A DNA stretch of 64,000 nt, taken from Paracoccaceae bacterium. Lineage in GTDB: Bacteria > Pseudomonadota > Alphaproteobacteria > Rhodobacterales > Rhodobacteraceae. Below, in pieces: positions 7,958 to 16,123 of the stretch; position 1 is the stretch's first letter, and the number at the start of each line of letters is the position of its first letter. Where the stretch lies: contig JAUYQR010000005.1 in the NCBI GenBank assembly GCA_030697175.1, positions 62,001 through 126,000 of the forward strand, given 5' to 3'. The notes under the pieces were generated by a model. That model worked only from the letters and a program-made list of their open reading frames with translations, made no database searches and was not told where the DNA came from. Position numbers and translations under genes: made by a program.

Positions 7958-9958
7958 ATGTTCAAGAAGATTCTGATCGCCAATCGGGGCGAAATCGCCT
8001 GCCGTGTGATCAAGACCGCGCGCAAGATGGGGATCAAGACGGTTGCCGTCTATTCCGACGCCGACCGCAACGCGCTGCATGTCTCGATGGCGGACGAGGC
8101 GGTGCATATCGGTGCCTCCCCGGCGGCGCAAAGCTACATCGTGATCGACAAGATCATGGCGGCGATCAAGGCGACGGGTGCCGAAGCGGTGCATCCCGGT
8201 TACGGGTTCCTTAGCGAAAACATGAACTTCGCGGCGGCACTGGAAGCGGCCGGCGTGGTGTTCATCGGCCCGCCCTCGGGTGCGATCGAGGCGATGGGCG
8301 ACAAGATCACCTCGAAAAAGCTGGCGATGGAGGCGGGGGTTTCCACCGTGCCGGGCCACATGGGGCTGATTGCGGATGCCGACGAGGCGGTCAGGATTGC
8401 CACCCAGATCGGCTATCCGGTGATGATCAAGGCATCGGCGGGCGGTGGCGGCAAGGGGATGCGGATCGCGTGGGACGACGCCGAGGCGCGCGAGGGCTTC
8501 CAGTCGTCGAAGAACGAGGCGGCGGCCAGTTTCGGCGACGACCGCATCTTCATCGAGAAATTCGTCACGCAGCCGCGCCACATCGAAATTCAGGTGCTGG
8601 CCGACAAGCATGGCAACACCGTCTACCTGCACGAACGCGAATGTTCGATCCAGCGGCGGAACCAGAAGGTGATCGAAGAGGCACCGTCGCCGTTCCTTGA
8701 TGCCGCTACCCGCAAGGCGATGGGCGAACAGGCCTGCGCATTGGCGCGTGCGGTCGGCTACACCAGCGCCGGGACGGTGGAGTTCATTGTCGACGGCAAC
8801 CGCAACTTCTATTTCCTCGAGATGAACACCCGGTTGCAGGTGGAGCATCCGGTGACCGAACTGATCACCGGGGTCGATCTGGTGGAACAGATGATCCGCG
8901 TCGCCTACGGCGAGGCGCTGCCGTTCCGCCAGGAGGATCTGAAGATCAACGGCTGGGCGATGGAAAGCCGCCTTTACGCCGAAGACCCCTACCGCAACTT
9001 CCTGCCCTCGATCGGCCGCCTCACCCGCTACCGCCCGCCGGTCGAAGGGCCGACGGCGACGGGGATCGTGCGCAACGACACCGGCGTGTTCGAGGGCGGC
9101 GAGATCAGCATGTTCTACGACCCGATGATCGCGAAACTTTGCACCTGGGCCCCGACGCGGGCAGGGGCGATCGAGGAAATGCGCATCGCGCTGGATACCT
9201 TCGAGGTGGAAGGCATCGGCCACAACCTGCCTTTTGTCGGCGCGGTGATGGACCATCCGCGCTTCCAGTCCGGCAATATCACCACCGCCTTCATTGCCGA
9301 GGAATATCCCGACGGCTTCAAGGGCGCGGTGCTGACGGATGATGTAGTGCGCCGTCTCGCCGCCGCCGCCGCCGCGATGAACCGGGTGGCCGAAATTCGC
9401 CGCACCCGGATTTCCGGCACGATGGACAACCACACCCGCCGCGTCGGTGATGATTGGGTCGTCAGCCTGCAAGACACGGAACATGCTGTGAAAATCGACG
9501 CTGATCCGGAAGGCTCGACGGTGACTTTCGCCGATGGCACCGCGATGCGCGTGACCTCGGACTGGACGCCCGGGCAGCCCTTGGCGCGGCTGACGGTGGA
9601 CGGCGTGCTGATGGCGGTGAAGATGGCCAAGATCCCGATGGGGTTTCGGATGCGGCTGCGCGGGGCCGACCTGAAGGTGCATGTGAGGACGCCGCGCCAG
9701 CATGCGCTTGCCGCGCTGATGCTGGAAAAGCAGCCGCCGGATACCTCGAAATACCTCTTGTGCCCGATGCCCGGCCTGATCGTGCGGATCAGCGTCGAGG
9801 TTGGCGACGAGGTGCAGGAAGGTCAGGCGCTGGCGACGGTAGAGGCGATGAAGATGGAAAACATCCTCAAGGCCGAACGGCGCGGCGTGGTCAAGGCGGT
9901 GAAGGCCAGCGCCGGGGCCAGCCTGCGGGTGGACGATGTCATTCTGGAGTTCGAGTGA
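7958..9958 (+). CDS. pccA: Propionyl-CoA carboxylase alpha subunit (biotin carboxylase + BCCP)
   Basis: A 666-residue biotin-carrying subunit. Domain order is: biotin carboxylase N-domain (FKKILIANRGEIACRVI), ATP-grasp domain with the glycine loop KASAGGGGKGMRIAW near residues 150-165, and the catalytic block FLEMNTRLQVEHPVTE near 286-302. A BT linker domain follows, then a C-terminal biotinyl domain with the EAMKMEN motif; the biotinylated lysine is K632. It carboxylates biotin with ATP and bicarbonate for PccB. The ATG at 7958 has GGGGGGA nine bases upstream. The gene is separated from pccB by four small genes, and a terminator lies directly before it. Confidence 0.97.
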   Translation: MFKKILIANRGEIACRVIKTARKMGIKTVAVYSDADRNALHVSMADEAVHIGASPAAQSYIVIDKIMAAIKATGAEAVHPGYGFLSENMNFAAALEAAGVVFIGPPSGAIEAMGDKITSKKLAMEAGVSTVPGHMGLIADADEAVRIATQIGYPVMIKASAGGGGKGMRIAWDDAEAREGFQSSKNEAAASFGDDRIFIEKFVTQPRHIEIQVLADKHGNTVYLHERECSIQRRNQKVIEEAPSPFLDAATRKAMGEQACALARAVGYTSAGTVEFIVDGNRNFYFLEMNTRLQVEHPVTELITGVDLVEQMIRVAYGEALPFRQEDLKINGWAMESRLYAEDPYRNFLPSIGRLTRYRPPVEGPTATGIVRNDTGVFEGGEISMFYDPMIAKLCTWAPTRAGAIEEMRIALDTFEVEGIGHNLPFVGAVMDHPRFQSGNITTAFIAEEYPDGFKGAVLTDDVVRRLAAAAAAMNRVAEIRRTRISGTMDNHTRRVGDDWVVSLQDTEHAVKIDADPEGSTVTFADGTAMRVTSDWTPGQPLARLTVDGVLMAVKMAKIPMGFRMRLRGADLKVHVRTPRQHALAALMLEKQPPDTSKYLLCPMPGLIVRISVEVGDEVQEGQALATVEAMKMENILKAERRGVVKAVKASAGASLRVDDVILEFE

Positions 9959-9966
9959 TGCGCCCG

Positions 9967-10431
9967 TCAGCGCCCGGCCGGGTTCTGTTCCAGAATCTCG
10001 GTGCGCCTGAGCGGCATCTTGTCGATGGCTTGGGTGATCTCGCGCACATCCCACGGCAGCGGCTTGCGCACCACGGGGCGCAGATCCTTGTCCATGATCA
10101 CCAGCGAAAACCCGCGCGGGCGCAGTTTCAGCCGCCATTCGCTGCGCGCGGCGGGATCGGTATCGGTGACGAGGATCACGTCGCGTTCGGCAAGCCGGTC
10201 GTATTCGCGGGCCAGAAGCTCCATCTGCCGGATGAAGTTCGGGTCGTTCGGGCTGTCGGCAAAGACCACGACGGGGCGTTTGACATAAAGCTGGTCGTCG
10301 AACACCACATCGGCGGCGGCCACCGGGCCAAACGCCGGGCCAGACGCCGGGCCAAACGCCGGGGTTGCCGCCTCGGCCAGCGCGACGGTTGGCAGAAGTG
10401 CCGCGAAAACAAGCGCGTAAATGGATCTCAT
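9967..10431 (-). CDS. DUF4174 domain periplasmic protein
   Basis: A 154-residue exported protein with an N-terminal signal peptide (MRSIYALVFAALLPTVALAEA). A DUF4174-like domain follows, with a thioredoxin-like pattern of beta strands: RPVVVFADSPNDPNFIRQ, DVILVTDTDP and FSLVIMDKDLRPV. The CXXC of thioredoxins is absent. AGAGGGG precedes the ATG at 10431. It is opposite in orientation to pccA and mcm, ends eight bases after pccA, and is divergent from mcm with 81 bases between. A 12-bp tandem repeat in its coding sequence gives an alternating FGPA segment after the signal peptide. Function unknown. Confidence 0.8.
   Translation of the reverse strand: MRSIYALVFAALLPTVALAEAATPAFGPASGPAFGPVAAADVVFDDQLYVKRPVVVFADSPNDPNFIRQMELLAREYDRLAERDVILVTDTDPAARSEWRLKLRPRGFSLVIMDKDLRPVVRKPLPWDVREITQAIDKMPLRRTEILEQNPAGR
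10324..10359. repeat. Three in-frame 12-bp tandem repeats in the DUF4174 gene
   Basis: Three copies of CGGGCCAAACGC, the middle one with a single base change, encode a repeated FGPA-like linker just after the signal peptide. The length may vary between strains by slippage. Confidence 0.75.
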
Positions 10432-10512
10432 GATGCCCCTCTTTGATCTGGATATAGGGCGTCCGGGACCAAATCCAAAGGGGTGCGATGCAGCCCCGCA
10501 GCGAGGGTTGCA

Positions 10513-12642
10513 ATGACCGACAAAATGAAAGCCTGGGAGGCGCTGGCCGCGCGGGAACTGAAAGGGCAAAACCCCGACAGCCTGCGGTGGAACACGCTGG
10601 AGGGCATCGTGGTCAAGCCGCTTTACACCGAGGCGGATACCGCAGGGCTGGGGCATCTGGGCGGCGTGCCCGGGGTGGCCCCCTTTACCCGTGGTGTGCG
10701 GGCGACGATGTATGCGGGCCGGCCCTGGACGCTCCGGCAATACGCGGGGTTTTCCACCGCCGAGGCGTCGAACGCGTTTTATCGCAAGGCGCTGGCGGCG
10801 GGGCAGCAGGGCGTGTCGGTGGCCTTCGACCTTGCCACCCACCGGGGTTATGACAGCGACCACCCGCGCGTGGTGGGCGATGTCGGCAAGGCCGGGGTGG
10901 CGATTGACAGCGTCGAGGACATGAAGATCCTGTTCGACGGGATACCCTTGGAAAAAGTCAGCGTTTCCATGACGATGAATGGCGCGGTGATCCCGGTTCT
11001 GGCGTCGTTCATCGTGGCGGGAGAAGAACAGGGCGTGCCGCGCGCGGCGCTGTCGGGCACCATCCAGAACGACATCCTGAAGGAGTTCATGGTCCGCAAC
11101 ACCTATATCTACCCGCCCGAACCGTCGATGCGGATCGTGGCGGACATCATCGAATACACCGCCGCCGAGATGCCGAAGTTCAACTCGATCTCGATCTCCG
11201 GCTACCACATGCAGGAAGCCGGCGCGAACCTGGTGCAGGAGCTGGCCTTCACGCTGGCTGACGGACGCGAATATGTGCGCACCGCGATTGCGCGCGGGAT
11301 GGATGTGGACGATTTCGCCGGGCGGCTGAGTTTCTTCTTCGCCATCGGGATGAACTTCTTCATGGAGGCGGCAAAGCTGCGCGCCGCACGGCTCTTGTGG
11401 CACCGGATCATGGAAGGCTTCGGCGCGAAGAAGACCTCCAGCCTGATGCTGCGCACCCATTGCCAGACCTCGGGCGTCAGCTTGCAGGAACAGGACCCCT
11501 ACAACAACGTCGTGCGCACGGCTTACGAGGCGATGGCGGCGGTGCTTGGCGGCACGCAATCCTTGCACACCAACGCGCTGGACGAGGCGATTGCCCTGCC
11601 ATCGGATTTTGCGGCGCGGATCGCGCGGAACACGCAGTTGATCTTGCAGGAAGAAACCGGGATCACCCATGTCGTCGACCCGCTGGCGGGCAGCTATTAC
11701 GTCGAAAGCCTGACCGATCAGATGGCCACCGAGGCCTGGAAGATCATCGAAGAGGTCGAGGCGATGGGCGGCATGACCAAGGCGGTCGCCAGCGGAATGC
11801 CGAAGCTCAGGATCGAGGAAAGTGCCGCCCGCCGTCAGGCGATGATCGACCGGGGCGAAGAGGTGATCGTCGGGGTCAACAAATACCGGCTGGAGAAAGA
11901 GGATGCGATCGACATCCGCGACATCGACAACGTCGCGGTGCGCGAGGCGCAGGTGGCGAAACTGGCAGCCATTCGCGCCGGGCGTGACGCTGTGCGGGTG
12001 GAGGCGACGCTGGCCGAACTGACCCGCCGTGCCGAAGCGGGCGGCAATCTTCTGGACGCGGCGGTCGACGCGGCACGGGCGCGGGCAACGGTTGGGGAAA
12101 TCAGCATGGCGATGGAAAAGGTGTTCGGCCGCCACCGGGCCGAGGTGAAGACGCTGGCCGGGGTCTATGGTGCTGCCTACGAGGGCGACGCGGGCTTTGC
12201 CGCGATCCAGAAAGACGTCGAGGCTTTCGCCACAGCCGAAGGCCGCCGCCCGCGGATGCTGGTGGTGAAAATGGGGCAAGACGGGCATGACCGGGGGGCG
12301 AAGGTGATCGCCACCGCCTTTGCCGACATCGGCTTTGACGTGGACGTGGGGCCCCTGTTCCAGACGCCGGAAGAGGCGGCGCAGGACGCCATCGACAACG
12401 ATGTGCATGTGATCGGGATCAGCAGCCAGGCGGCAGGTCACAAGACGCTGGCGCCGAAACTGGTTCAGGCGCTGGACGCCGCCGGGGCAGGGGACATTCT
12501 GGTGATCTGCGGCGGGGTCATTCCGCAGCAGGATTACCAGTTCCTGTTTGACGCAGGCGTGAAGGCGATCTTCGGGCCTGGAACGAACATCCCGGCGGCA
12601 GCGAAAGAAATCCTGGATCTGATCCGCGCCGCGCGCGGCTGA
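10513..12642 (+). CDS. mcm: Methylmalonyl-CoA mutase
   Basis: A 709-residue adenosylcobalamin enzyme interconverting (R)-methylmalonyl-CoA and succinyl-CoA, the last step of propionyl-CoA assimilation. The N-terminal catalytic TIM barrel contains the family blocks [23 protein letters not shown] and [12 protein letters not shown]. The C-terminal B12 domain has DGHDRG with the cobalt-ligating histidine H592 (DXHXXG motif, D590-G595) and a downstream [12 protein letters not shown] loop. ATG at 10513 has GCGAGGG before it. The homodimeric single-subunit type is indicated by length and by the fused B12 domain. The epimerase that normally links PccAB to Mcm is not in the window. Confidence 0.97.
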   Translation: MTDKMKAWEALAARELKGQNPDSLRWNTLEGIVVKPLYTEADTAGLGHLGGVPGVAPFTRGVRATMYAGRPWTLRQYAGFSTAEASNAFYRKALAAGQQGVSVAFDLATHRGYDSDHPRVVGDVGKAGVAIDSVEDMKILFDGIPLEKVSVSMTMNGAVIPVLASFIVAGEEQGVPRAALSGTIQNDILKEFMVRNTYIYPPEPSMRIVADIIEYTAAEMPKFNSISISGYHMQEAGANLVQELAFTLADGREYVRTAIARGMDVDDFAGRLSFFFAIGMNFFMEAAKLRAARLLWHRIMEGFGAKKTSSLMLRTHCQTSGVSLQEQDPYNNVVRTAYEAMAAVLGGTQSLHTNALDEAIALPSDFAARIARNTQLILQEETGITHVVDPLAGSYYVESLTDQMATEAWKIIEEVEAMGGMTKAVASGMPKLRIEESAARRQAMIDRGEEVIVGVNKYRLEKEDAIDIRDIDNVAVREAQVAKLAAIRAGRDAVRVEATLAELTRRAEAGGNLLDAAVDAARARATVGEISMAMEKVFGRHRAEVKTLAGVYGAAYEGDAGFAAIQKDVEAFATAEGRRPRMLVVKMGQDGHDRGAKVIATAFADIGFDVDVGPLFQTPEEAAQDAIDNDVHVIGISSQAAGHKTLAPKLVQALDAAGAGDILVICGGVIPQQDYQFLFDAGVKAIFGPGTNIPAAAKEILDLIRAARG

Positions 12643-12649
12643 TCGCGAC

Positions 12650-12745
12650 GGGGGGCTGTCTGCCCCCCGCACCCCCCGAGAGTATTTGCAGAAAAGAGCA
12701 AGTCACATGCGCTTTTTGAAAATACTCCCCGCGGAGCGTTCGACG
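12650..12745. repeat. Intergenic hairpin plus two inverted copies of a stop-codon-associated element
   Basis: This is the gap between convergent mcm and the next gene. It begins with a perfect 7-bp stem, GGGGGGC paired with GCCCCCC (12650-12668). CCCCCCGAGAGTATTTGCAG follows (from about 12672), then an inverted related copy at about 12711-12733, whose complement reads CGCGGGGAGTATTTTCAAAA. Each copy points away from the stop codon of its adjacent gene. A third relative lies after soxB (55296-55328). Confidence 0.6.
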
Positions 12746-12787
12746 GGGGCGGCAGCGGGCCGGTTCAGGGCCGGGCGCGGCGTGGGC

Positions 12788-13210
12788 TCAGAGCTCGATT
12801 GCGCCGTCGGCATCGGGGGCGGGAGGTGCGTCCGGGGCGGAGTCCGGAACAGCGTTCGGGTCAGCGGGCAGGGGTGCGGGCAGGGGTGCGGTGCGGCGGA
12901 TGATGATGTCGCCGTTCGGCAGCACCTCGGGCGCGGAATAATTGCTGAAATCGCCGACCATCGCGATCAGATCCTTGAACTTCGGGCCAAGCTCTTCGAT
13001 GGCGGGGCGCAGATCTTCGAGCGCCTGGCGCATTTCGGTCAGCGCTGGTTCGGCCTCGGTCATGAAGCCGCGCATGATCAGCTTGATCCCTTCGTCAATC
13101 AGGCTGAAACCGTCATCCTCGGCTTGGGCCTCGGGGGCGGGTGTGTCCTGCGCCAGAGCGGGTGCGGTGGCGGCGCAGAAGGCGAAGGCGAGGAGGGTCA
13201 TGTGTTTCAT
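12788..13210 (-). CDS. Periplasmic hypothetical protein
   Basis: A 140-residue exported protein with a clear signal peptide (MKHMTLLAFAFCAATAPALA, cleavage before QD). An acidic segment, a helical region (IDEGIKLIMRGFMTEAEPALTEMRQALEDLRP) and a proline/alanine/aspartate-rich tail follow. Homologues in Rhodobacterales are often mislabelled as AAA+ ATPases, but no Walker motifs are present here. Function unknown. It ends near the repeat element downstream of mcm and is transcribed towards it. The next gene upstream ends 32 bases before its start, so it may be last in the 13.2-17.7 kb minus-strand run. Confidence 0.75.
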   Translation of the reverse strand: MKHMTLLAFAFCAATAPALAQDTPAPEAQAEDDGFSLIDEGIKLIMRGFMTEAEPALTEMRQALEDLRPAIEELGPKFKDLIAMVGDFSNYSAPEVLPNGDIIIRRTAPLPAPLPADPNAVPDSAPDAPPAPDADGAIEL

Positions 13211-13241
13211 GGGTGCGATATGGGAAGCCCATCCTCCGGTT

Positions 13242-14291
13242 TCAATTCAGCCCGGGCAAATCTATCGTCACCGGGAAATGGTCCGAGGCCTGCAGCAGCG
13301 CCTCGCGCAGGTCGGGCACCGCCATCACGCCGGGGTCGTTGAACGGATGCCAGATGCGCCAGTCGGGCTGGCGGGCGGCAAGGTCTGGCGAGACCATGAT
13401 GAAATCGAGGAGCGCTTCGAAGAACCGCTTTTGCGGGGCGATGTAGAAGCGCGCGGTGGTCGGCGCCAGCGCTACCCGGCTTTGCAGCGCCATTGCGGCA
13501 TGGGGGTCGTAAAGCCGGGGGGCATCTTCGGTGCCAAGCACGATTTCCACGCCGGAATGGCCGAACAGTTTTTCAAACTCGTCGATGCCGGGGCCATCGT
13601 TGAAATCGCCCATCACCACAAGACTGTCGCCGGCCGCCAGATGCGCCTCGACCCGTTGGCGCAGCCACAGGCACTGCGCCAGTTGCTTGCGGCGGTTTTC
13701 GATCGACAGGCGCAGTTGCGCCTCGCGGCTGTTGGCGCCGTAGGGGTTCTTGGATTTGGCGTGAACCCCGATCAGCCGCAGCCGGGTGCCGCCCGAGGTG
13801 GTGACGGCCATTTCCAGCGGCGGTTTGGAAAAGCGGATGGTTTCATGGACCATGTCGGCGTCAAGGTCGTAGCGGAAGGTGCCGTCGAAGCGCGGCGCAT
13901 CGCTGGAGCCGTGGCTGGTGGACGGCGCGCCTTGCGGGTCATGCACGATGGTCAGGCGGTCGGGGTCGTAAAGGCAGGCGATTTCCTGTTCGGTATCGGA
14001 GGCAAAGCCGATCAGGGCCTGCCTTGCGCGCAGGTCGAACTGGCGCGCGAAATTCTCCAGCGCGGTGACGGTGGAGCGGTGGCCGTTGGTATCGGGCGCT
14101 TCGATGATGGTGATGGCGTCGGCGTCCAGCGCGGTGAACACGATGCCAAGCGCGCCCAACTGTTCGGCGCGGGTGGTCTTGTAGCGGGCCGAGGGGCCAT
14201 TGTCGGCCAGAAGGCGGCCACGGTCATCGAAGAGGGCGTTGAACCATTCGACGTTGTAGGTGGCAAGCCGCAGGCCGGCCGGGGCGGTCAC
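13242..14291 (-). CDS. Endonuclease/exonuclease/phosphatase family protein
   Basis: A protein of about 349 residues with the EEP (DNase I-like) fold. Motifs in order: LRLATYNVEWFNALF (metal-binding Asn), an acidic residue in ITIIEAPDTNG, IGVHAKSK, the VVMGDFNDGPG block, and the C-terminal SDHFPVTIDL with the catalytic Asp-His. No signal peptide is seen. The chosen start is GTG at 14291, which overlaps the stop of the upstream TerB-DnaJ gene in a GTGA junction and indicates translational coupling. A second GTG at 14321 would extend it by ten unconserved-looking residues. The substrate (DNA, RNA, phosphoinositide-like or other phosphodiester) cannot be decided. Confidence 0.85.
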   Translation of the reverse strand: MTAPAGLRLATYNVEWFNALFDDRGRLLADNGPSARYKTTRAEQLGALGIVFTALDADAITIIEAPDTNGHRSTVTALENFARQFDLRARQALIGFASDTEQEIACLYDPDRLTIVHDPQGAPSTSHGSSDAPRFDGTFRYDLDADMVHETIRFSKPPLEMAVTTSGGTRLRLIGVHAKSKNPYGANSREAQLRLSIENRRKQLAQCLWLRQRVEAHLAAGDSLVVMGDFNDGPGIDEFEKLFGHSGVEIVLGTEDAPRLYDPHAAMALQSRVALAPTTARFYIAPQKRFFEALLDFIMVSPDLAARQPDWRIWHPFNDPGVMAVPDLREALLQASDHFPVTIDLPGLN

Positions 14292-15001
14292 GCCGCTTCC
14301 TTTGCCGAGATTTCGCGCCACGCCTCGTTGATCAGTTGCATCCGGCGTTCGGCCAGTTTCATCGCCTCGGGCGGGACACCACGCGATTGCATGACATCGG
14401 GGTGGGTGTCGCGCACCAGCGCCTTCCAGGCCTTGCGCGCCTCGTCCTTGGTGGCGCCGCGGGGCAGGCCCAGCACATCGTAAGGGTCGCGCGGCGCGCC
14501 TTCGACAAGGCGCGATCGGACGATGCGGAAGCAGGCCTCGTCCAGCCCGAAGGTGTTGGCGACATCGGTGAGGAAGGCGTCCTCGCCATCGTGATACGAG
14601 CCGTCGGCGGTGGCGATCTGGAACAGTGCCTCGAGGATGTCGACCAGCACATGATGGTCGTCGGCGCAGATGCGGCGCGCTTCGGGGTTGAAAAGGCGCG
14701 CGATCTTGCGGGCGTAGGCATCAAACCCTGCCACGTCCTGCCGGGCGAGGTTGAAGACGTGGGCGGCGTGGGTTTCCTCGCCTTCGGGAAAGGTGAAGAT
14801 GCGGCGAAACGCGGTCACCTCGTCGCGGGTGACGGTACCGTCGGCCTTGGCCATCTTGGCACCCAGCGCAAGGACGGCGATGGTGAAGCCGACCGATTGT
14901 TCCGGGGTGCCGCTGTCGCGCAGCCGGTCAAAGACCACCGACAGGGGTTCGCCCCGGGCCAGGGCGGCGATGGCGTCGGCGATGCGGGTCCAGATCGACA
15001 T
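14288..15001 (-). CDS. TerB-like / DnaJ domain protein (DjlA-like)
   Basis: A 237-residue protein with an N-terminal TerB-like helical domain (about residues 30-150, AVLALGAKMAKADGTVTRDEV and IATADGSYHDGEDAFL). A C-terminal J domain (about 170-235) has the HPD motif in RDTHPDVM. The order resembles the cytoplasmic part of DjlA co-chaperones, but the membrane anchor of DjlA is missing. It probably stimulates an Hsp70 ATPase. The product is coupled to the downstream phosphodiesterase-fold gene by a 4-base overlap. Confidence 0.85.
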   Translation of the reverse strand: MSIWTRIADAIAALARGEPLSVVFDRLRDSGTPEQSVGFTIAVLALGAKMAKADGTVTRDEVTAFRRIFTFPEGEETHAAHVFNLARQDVAGFDAYARKIARLFNPEARRICADDHHVLVDILEALFQIATADGSYHDGEDAFLTDVANTFGLDEACFRIVRSRLVEGAPRDPYDVLGLPRGATKDEARKAWKALVRDTHPDVMQSRGVPPEAMKLAERRMQLINEAWREISAKEAA

Positions 15002-15035
15002 GATGGCGCGATACTACCTGTCCGGCGCGGTCTTG

Positions 15036-15518
15036 TCAGAGGAATTTCTGCATCAGCACAAGGTCCATGAAGCGGCCGAACTTGAAGCCGGCCTCGCGGA
15101 TCGTGGCGATGGGAGTGTAGCCGAGGGCGGCGTGAAACGCGATGCCGGCGGCGTTTTCGCCCGACACGCCGCCGATCATCTGGTGGGCACCGGCGCTGCG
15201 GGCGTGATCTTCGACCGCTGCCAGCAGCGCCCGGCCAGCGCCCTTGCCGCGGGTCTCGGGCGCTAGGATGATCGAGTGTTCCATGCAGGTCGCGTAACCG
15301 GTGCCGCCGCGAAACTGGGCGTAGCTGGCGAAGCCAAGCAGGGTTTCCGCCCCGGTGACAAAGGTGGCATGGCCCGATCGGTCACGCTCGGCGATCATCG
15401 CGGCCACGTCGGCGGGGGTCTTTTCGGTGGCGTTGAAGGTGACGGCGGTGCCGCTGATCCAGGGATTCCAGAGCGCGGCAACGGCAGCCGCGTCGGCGGC
15501 GGTGGCGCGGCGGATCAC
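15036..15518 (-). CDS. GNAT family N-acetyltransferase (phosphinothricin acetyltransferase-like)
   Basis: A 160-residue acetyltransferase using acetyl-CoA. The N-terminal IRRATAADAAAVAALWN and the acetyl-CoA binding loop PETRGKGAGRALL (about residues 92-104) are diagnostic. The later GVSGENAAGIAFHAALGYTPI matches the PAT/Bar subgroup, which acetylates small amines. The start is GTG at 15518, forming a GTGA overlap with the stop of the VOC gene. The long frame further upstream is a shadow of that gene. Substrate unknown. Confidence 0.85.
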   Translation of the reverse strand: MIRRATAADAAAVAALWNPWISGTAVTFNATEKTPADVAAMIAERDRSGHATFVTGAETLLGFASYAQFRGGTGYATCMEHSIILAPETRGKGAGRALLAAVEDHARSAGAHQMIGGVSGENAAGIAFHAALGYTPIATIREAGFKFGRFMDLVLMQKFL

Positions 15519-16123
15519 AACCTGCGCATCCCGTGCGGTGTGGTGAAGGTCGCGCGCATCGCTTTCTCGGCGCCCGGCACGATCACCACGCGCGGGTCGC
15601 TGAACCGGGCGAGCGCGCTGGTCAGGGCGGCTGCGTCCGGATGGGCGACCTCCAGCCGTGCCAGCCGCACGCCCAGGTCGGGCAGGGCGCGGGCGGGGTG
15701 CAGCGGCCCGTGCCACTGGATCAGCGCGGGATGGGCATTGTCGAACGGCAGGCGGCCATCGGCTGGCACCGCCATCTGCCAGCGGCAATCGCCGCGCGAC
15801 AGCGCCACCGGCGTGCCGGTGCCGGGCGCGGCCAGCGCAAGATCAGCCGCGATGTCACCTGACGCCACGATCCAGTTGGTCAGGCGCGGCGGGCCGGAAA
15901 AGCGGTCCATGTCAAACCAGCGTGGCCAGGCGGGGGGCGGGGCGGCGGGATCGGGGGCGATGACCTCCAGATAGATGTCGCCAAGGCCCAGAAGCCGGTT
16001 GTGCGTTGCCATGTGCGGGTGCTGACCGCCGCCCGCAAGGCTGACCCCAAGCGCCGCCTCGACCGCTGCGACGCCGTCCTCCAGCCGCTCCGCCGTCACC
16101 GCCAGATGATCCAGCCGCAGCAT
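15515..16123 (-). CDS. VOC / glyoxalase-like domain protein
   Basis: A 202-residue protein of the Glyoxalase_3 type. It starts MLRLDHLAVTAERLEDGVAAVE and continues with HNRLLGLGDIYLEVIAPDP, where the His and Glu correspond to usual metal-binding positions of VOC proteins. The second half is less conserved. ATG at 16123 overlaps the ppx stop by one base (TGATG), and its own stop overlaps the acetyltransferase start, so ppx, this gene and the acetyltransferase look translationally coupled. The reaction is unknown. Confidence 0.8.
   Translation of the reverse strand: MLRLDHLAVTAERLEDGVAAVEAALGVSLAGGGQHPHMATHNRLLGLGDIYLEVIAPDPAAPPPAWPRWFDMDRFSGPPRLTNWIVASGDIAADLALAAPGTGTPVALSRGDCRWQMAVPADGRLPFDNAHPALIQWHGPLHPARALPDLGVRLARLEVAHPDAAALTSALARFSDPRVVIVPGAEKAMRATFTTPHGMRRL

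Noticed and set aside
7517-10513. A 998-residue minus-strand open frame opposite pccA
   Set aside because: Antisense to pccA and the small lipoprotein gene, with low-complexity His/Arg-rich composition and no recognisable motif.
9967-12672. A 901-residue minus-strand frame ending in the DUF4174 protein
   Set aside because: Only the last 154 residues look like a protein, with their own signal peptide and ribosome binding site. The rest is antisense to mcm.
12788-13210. Label of AAA+ ATPase for the periplasmic protein
   Set aside because: No Walker A or B motif is present and the protein has an export signal.
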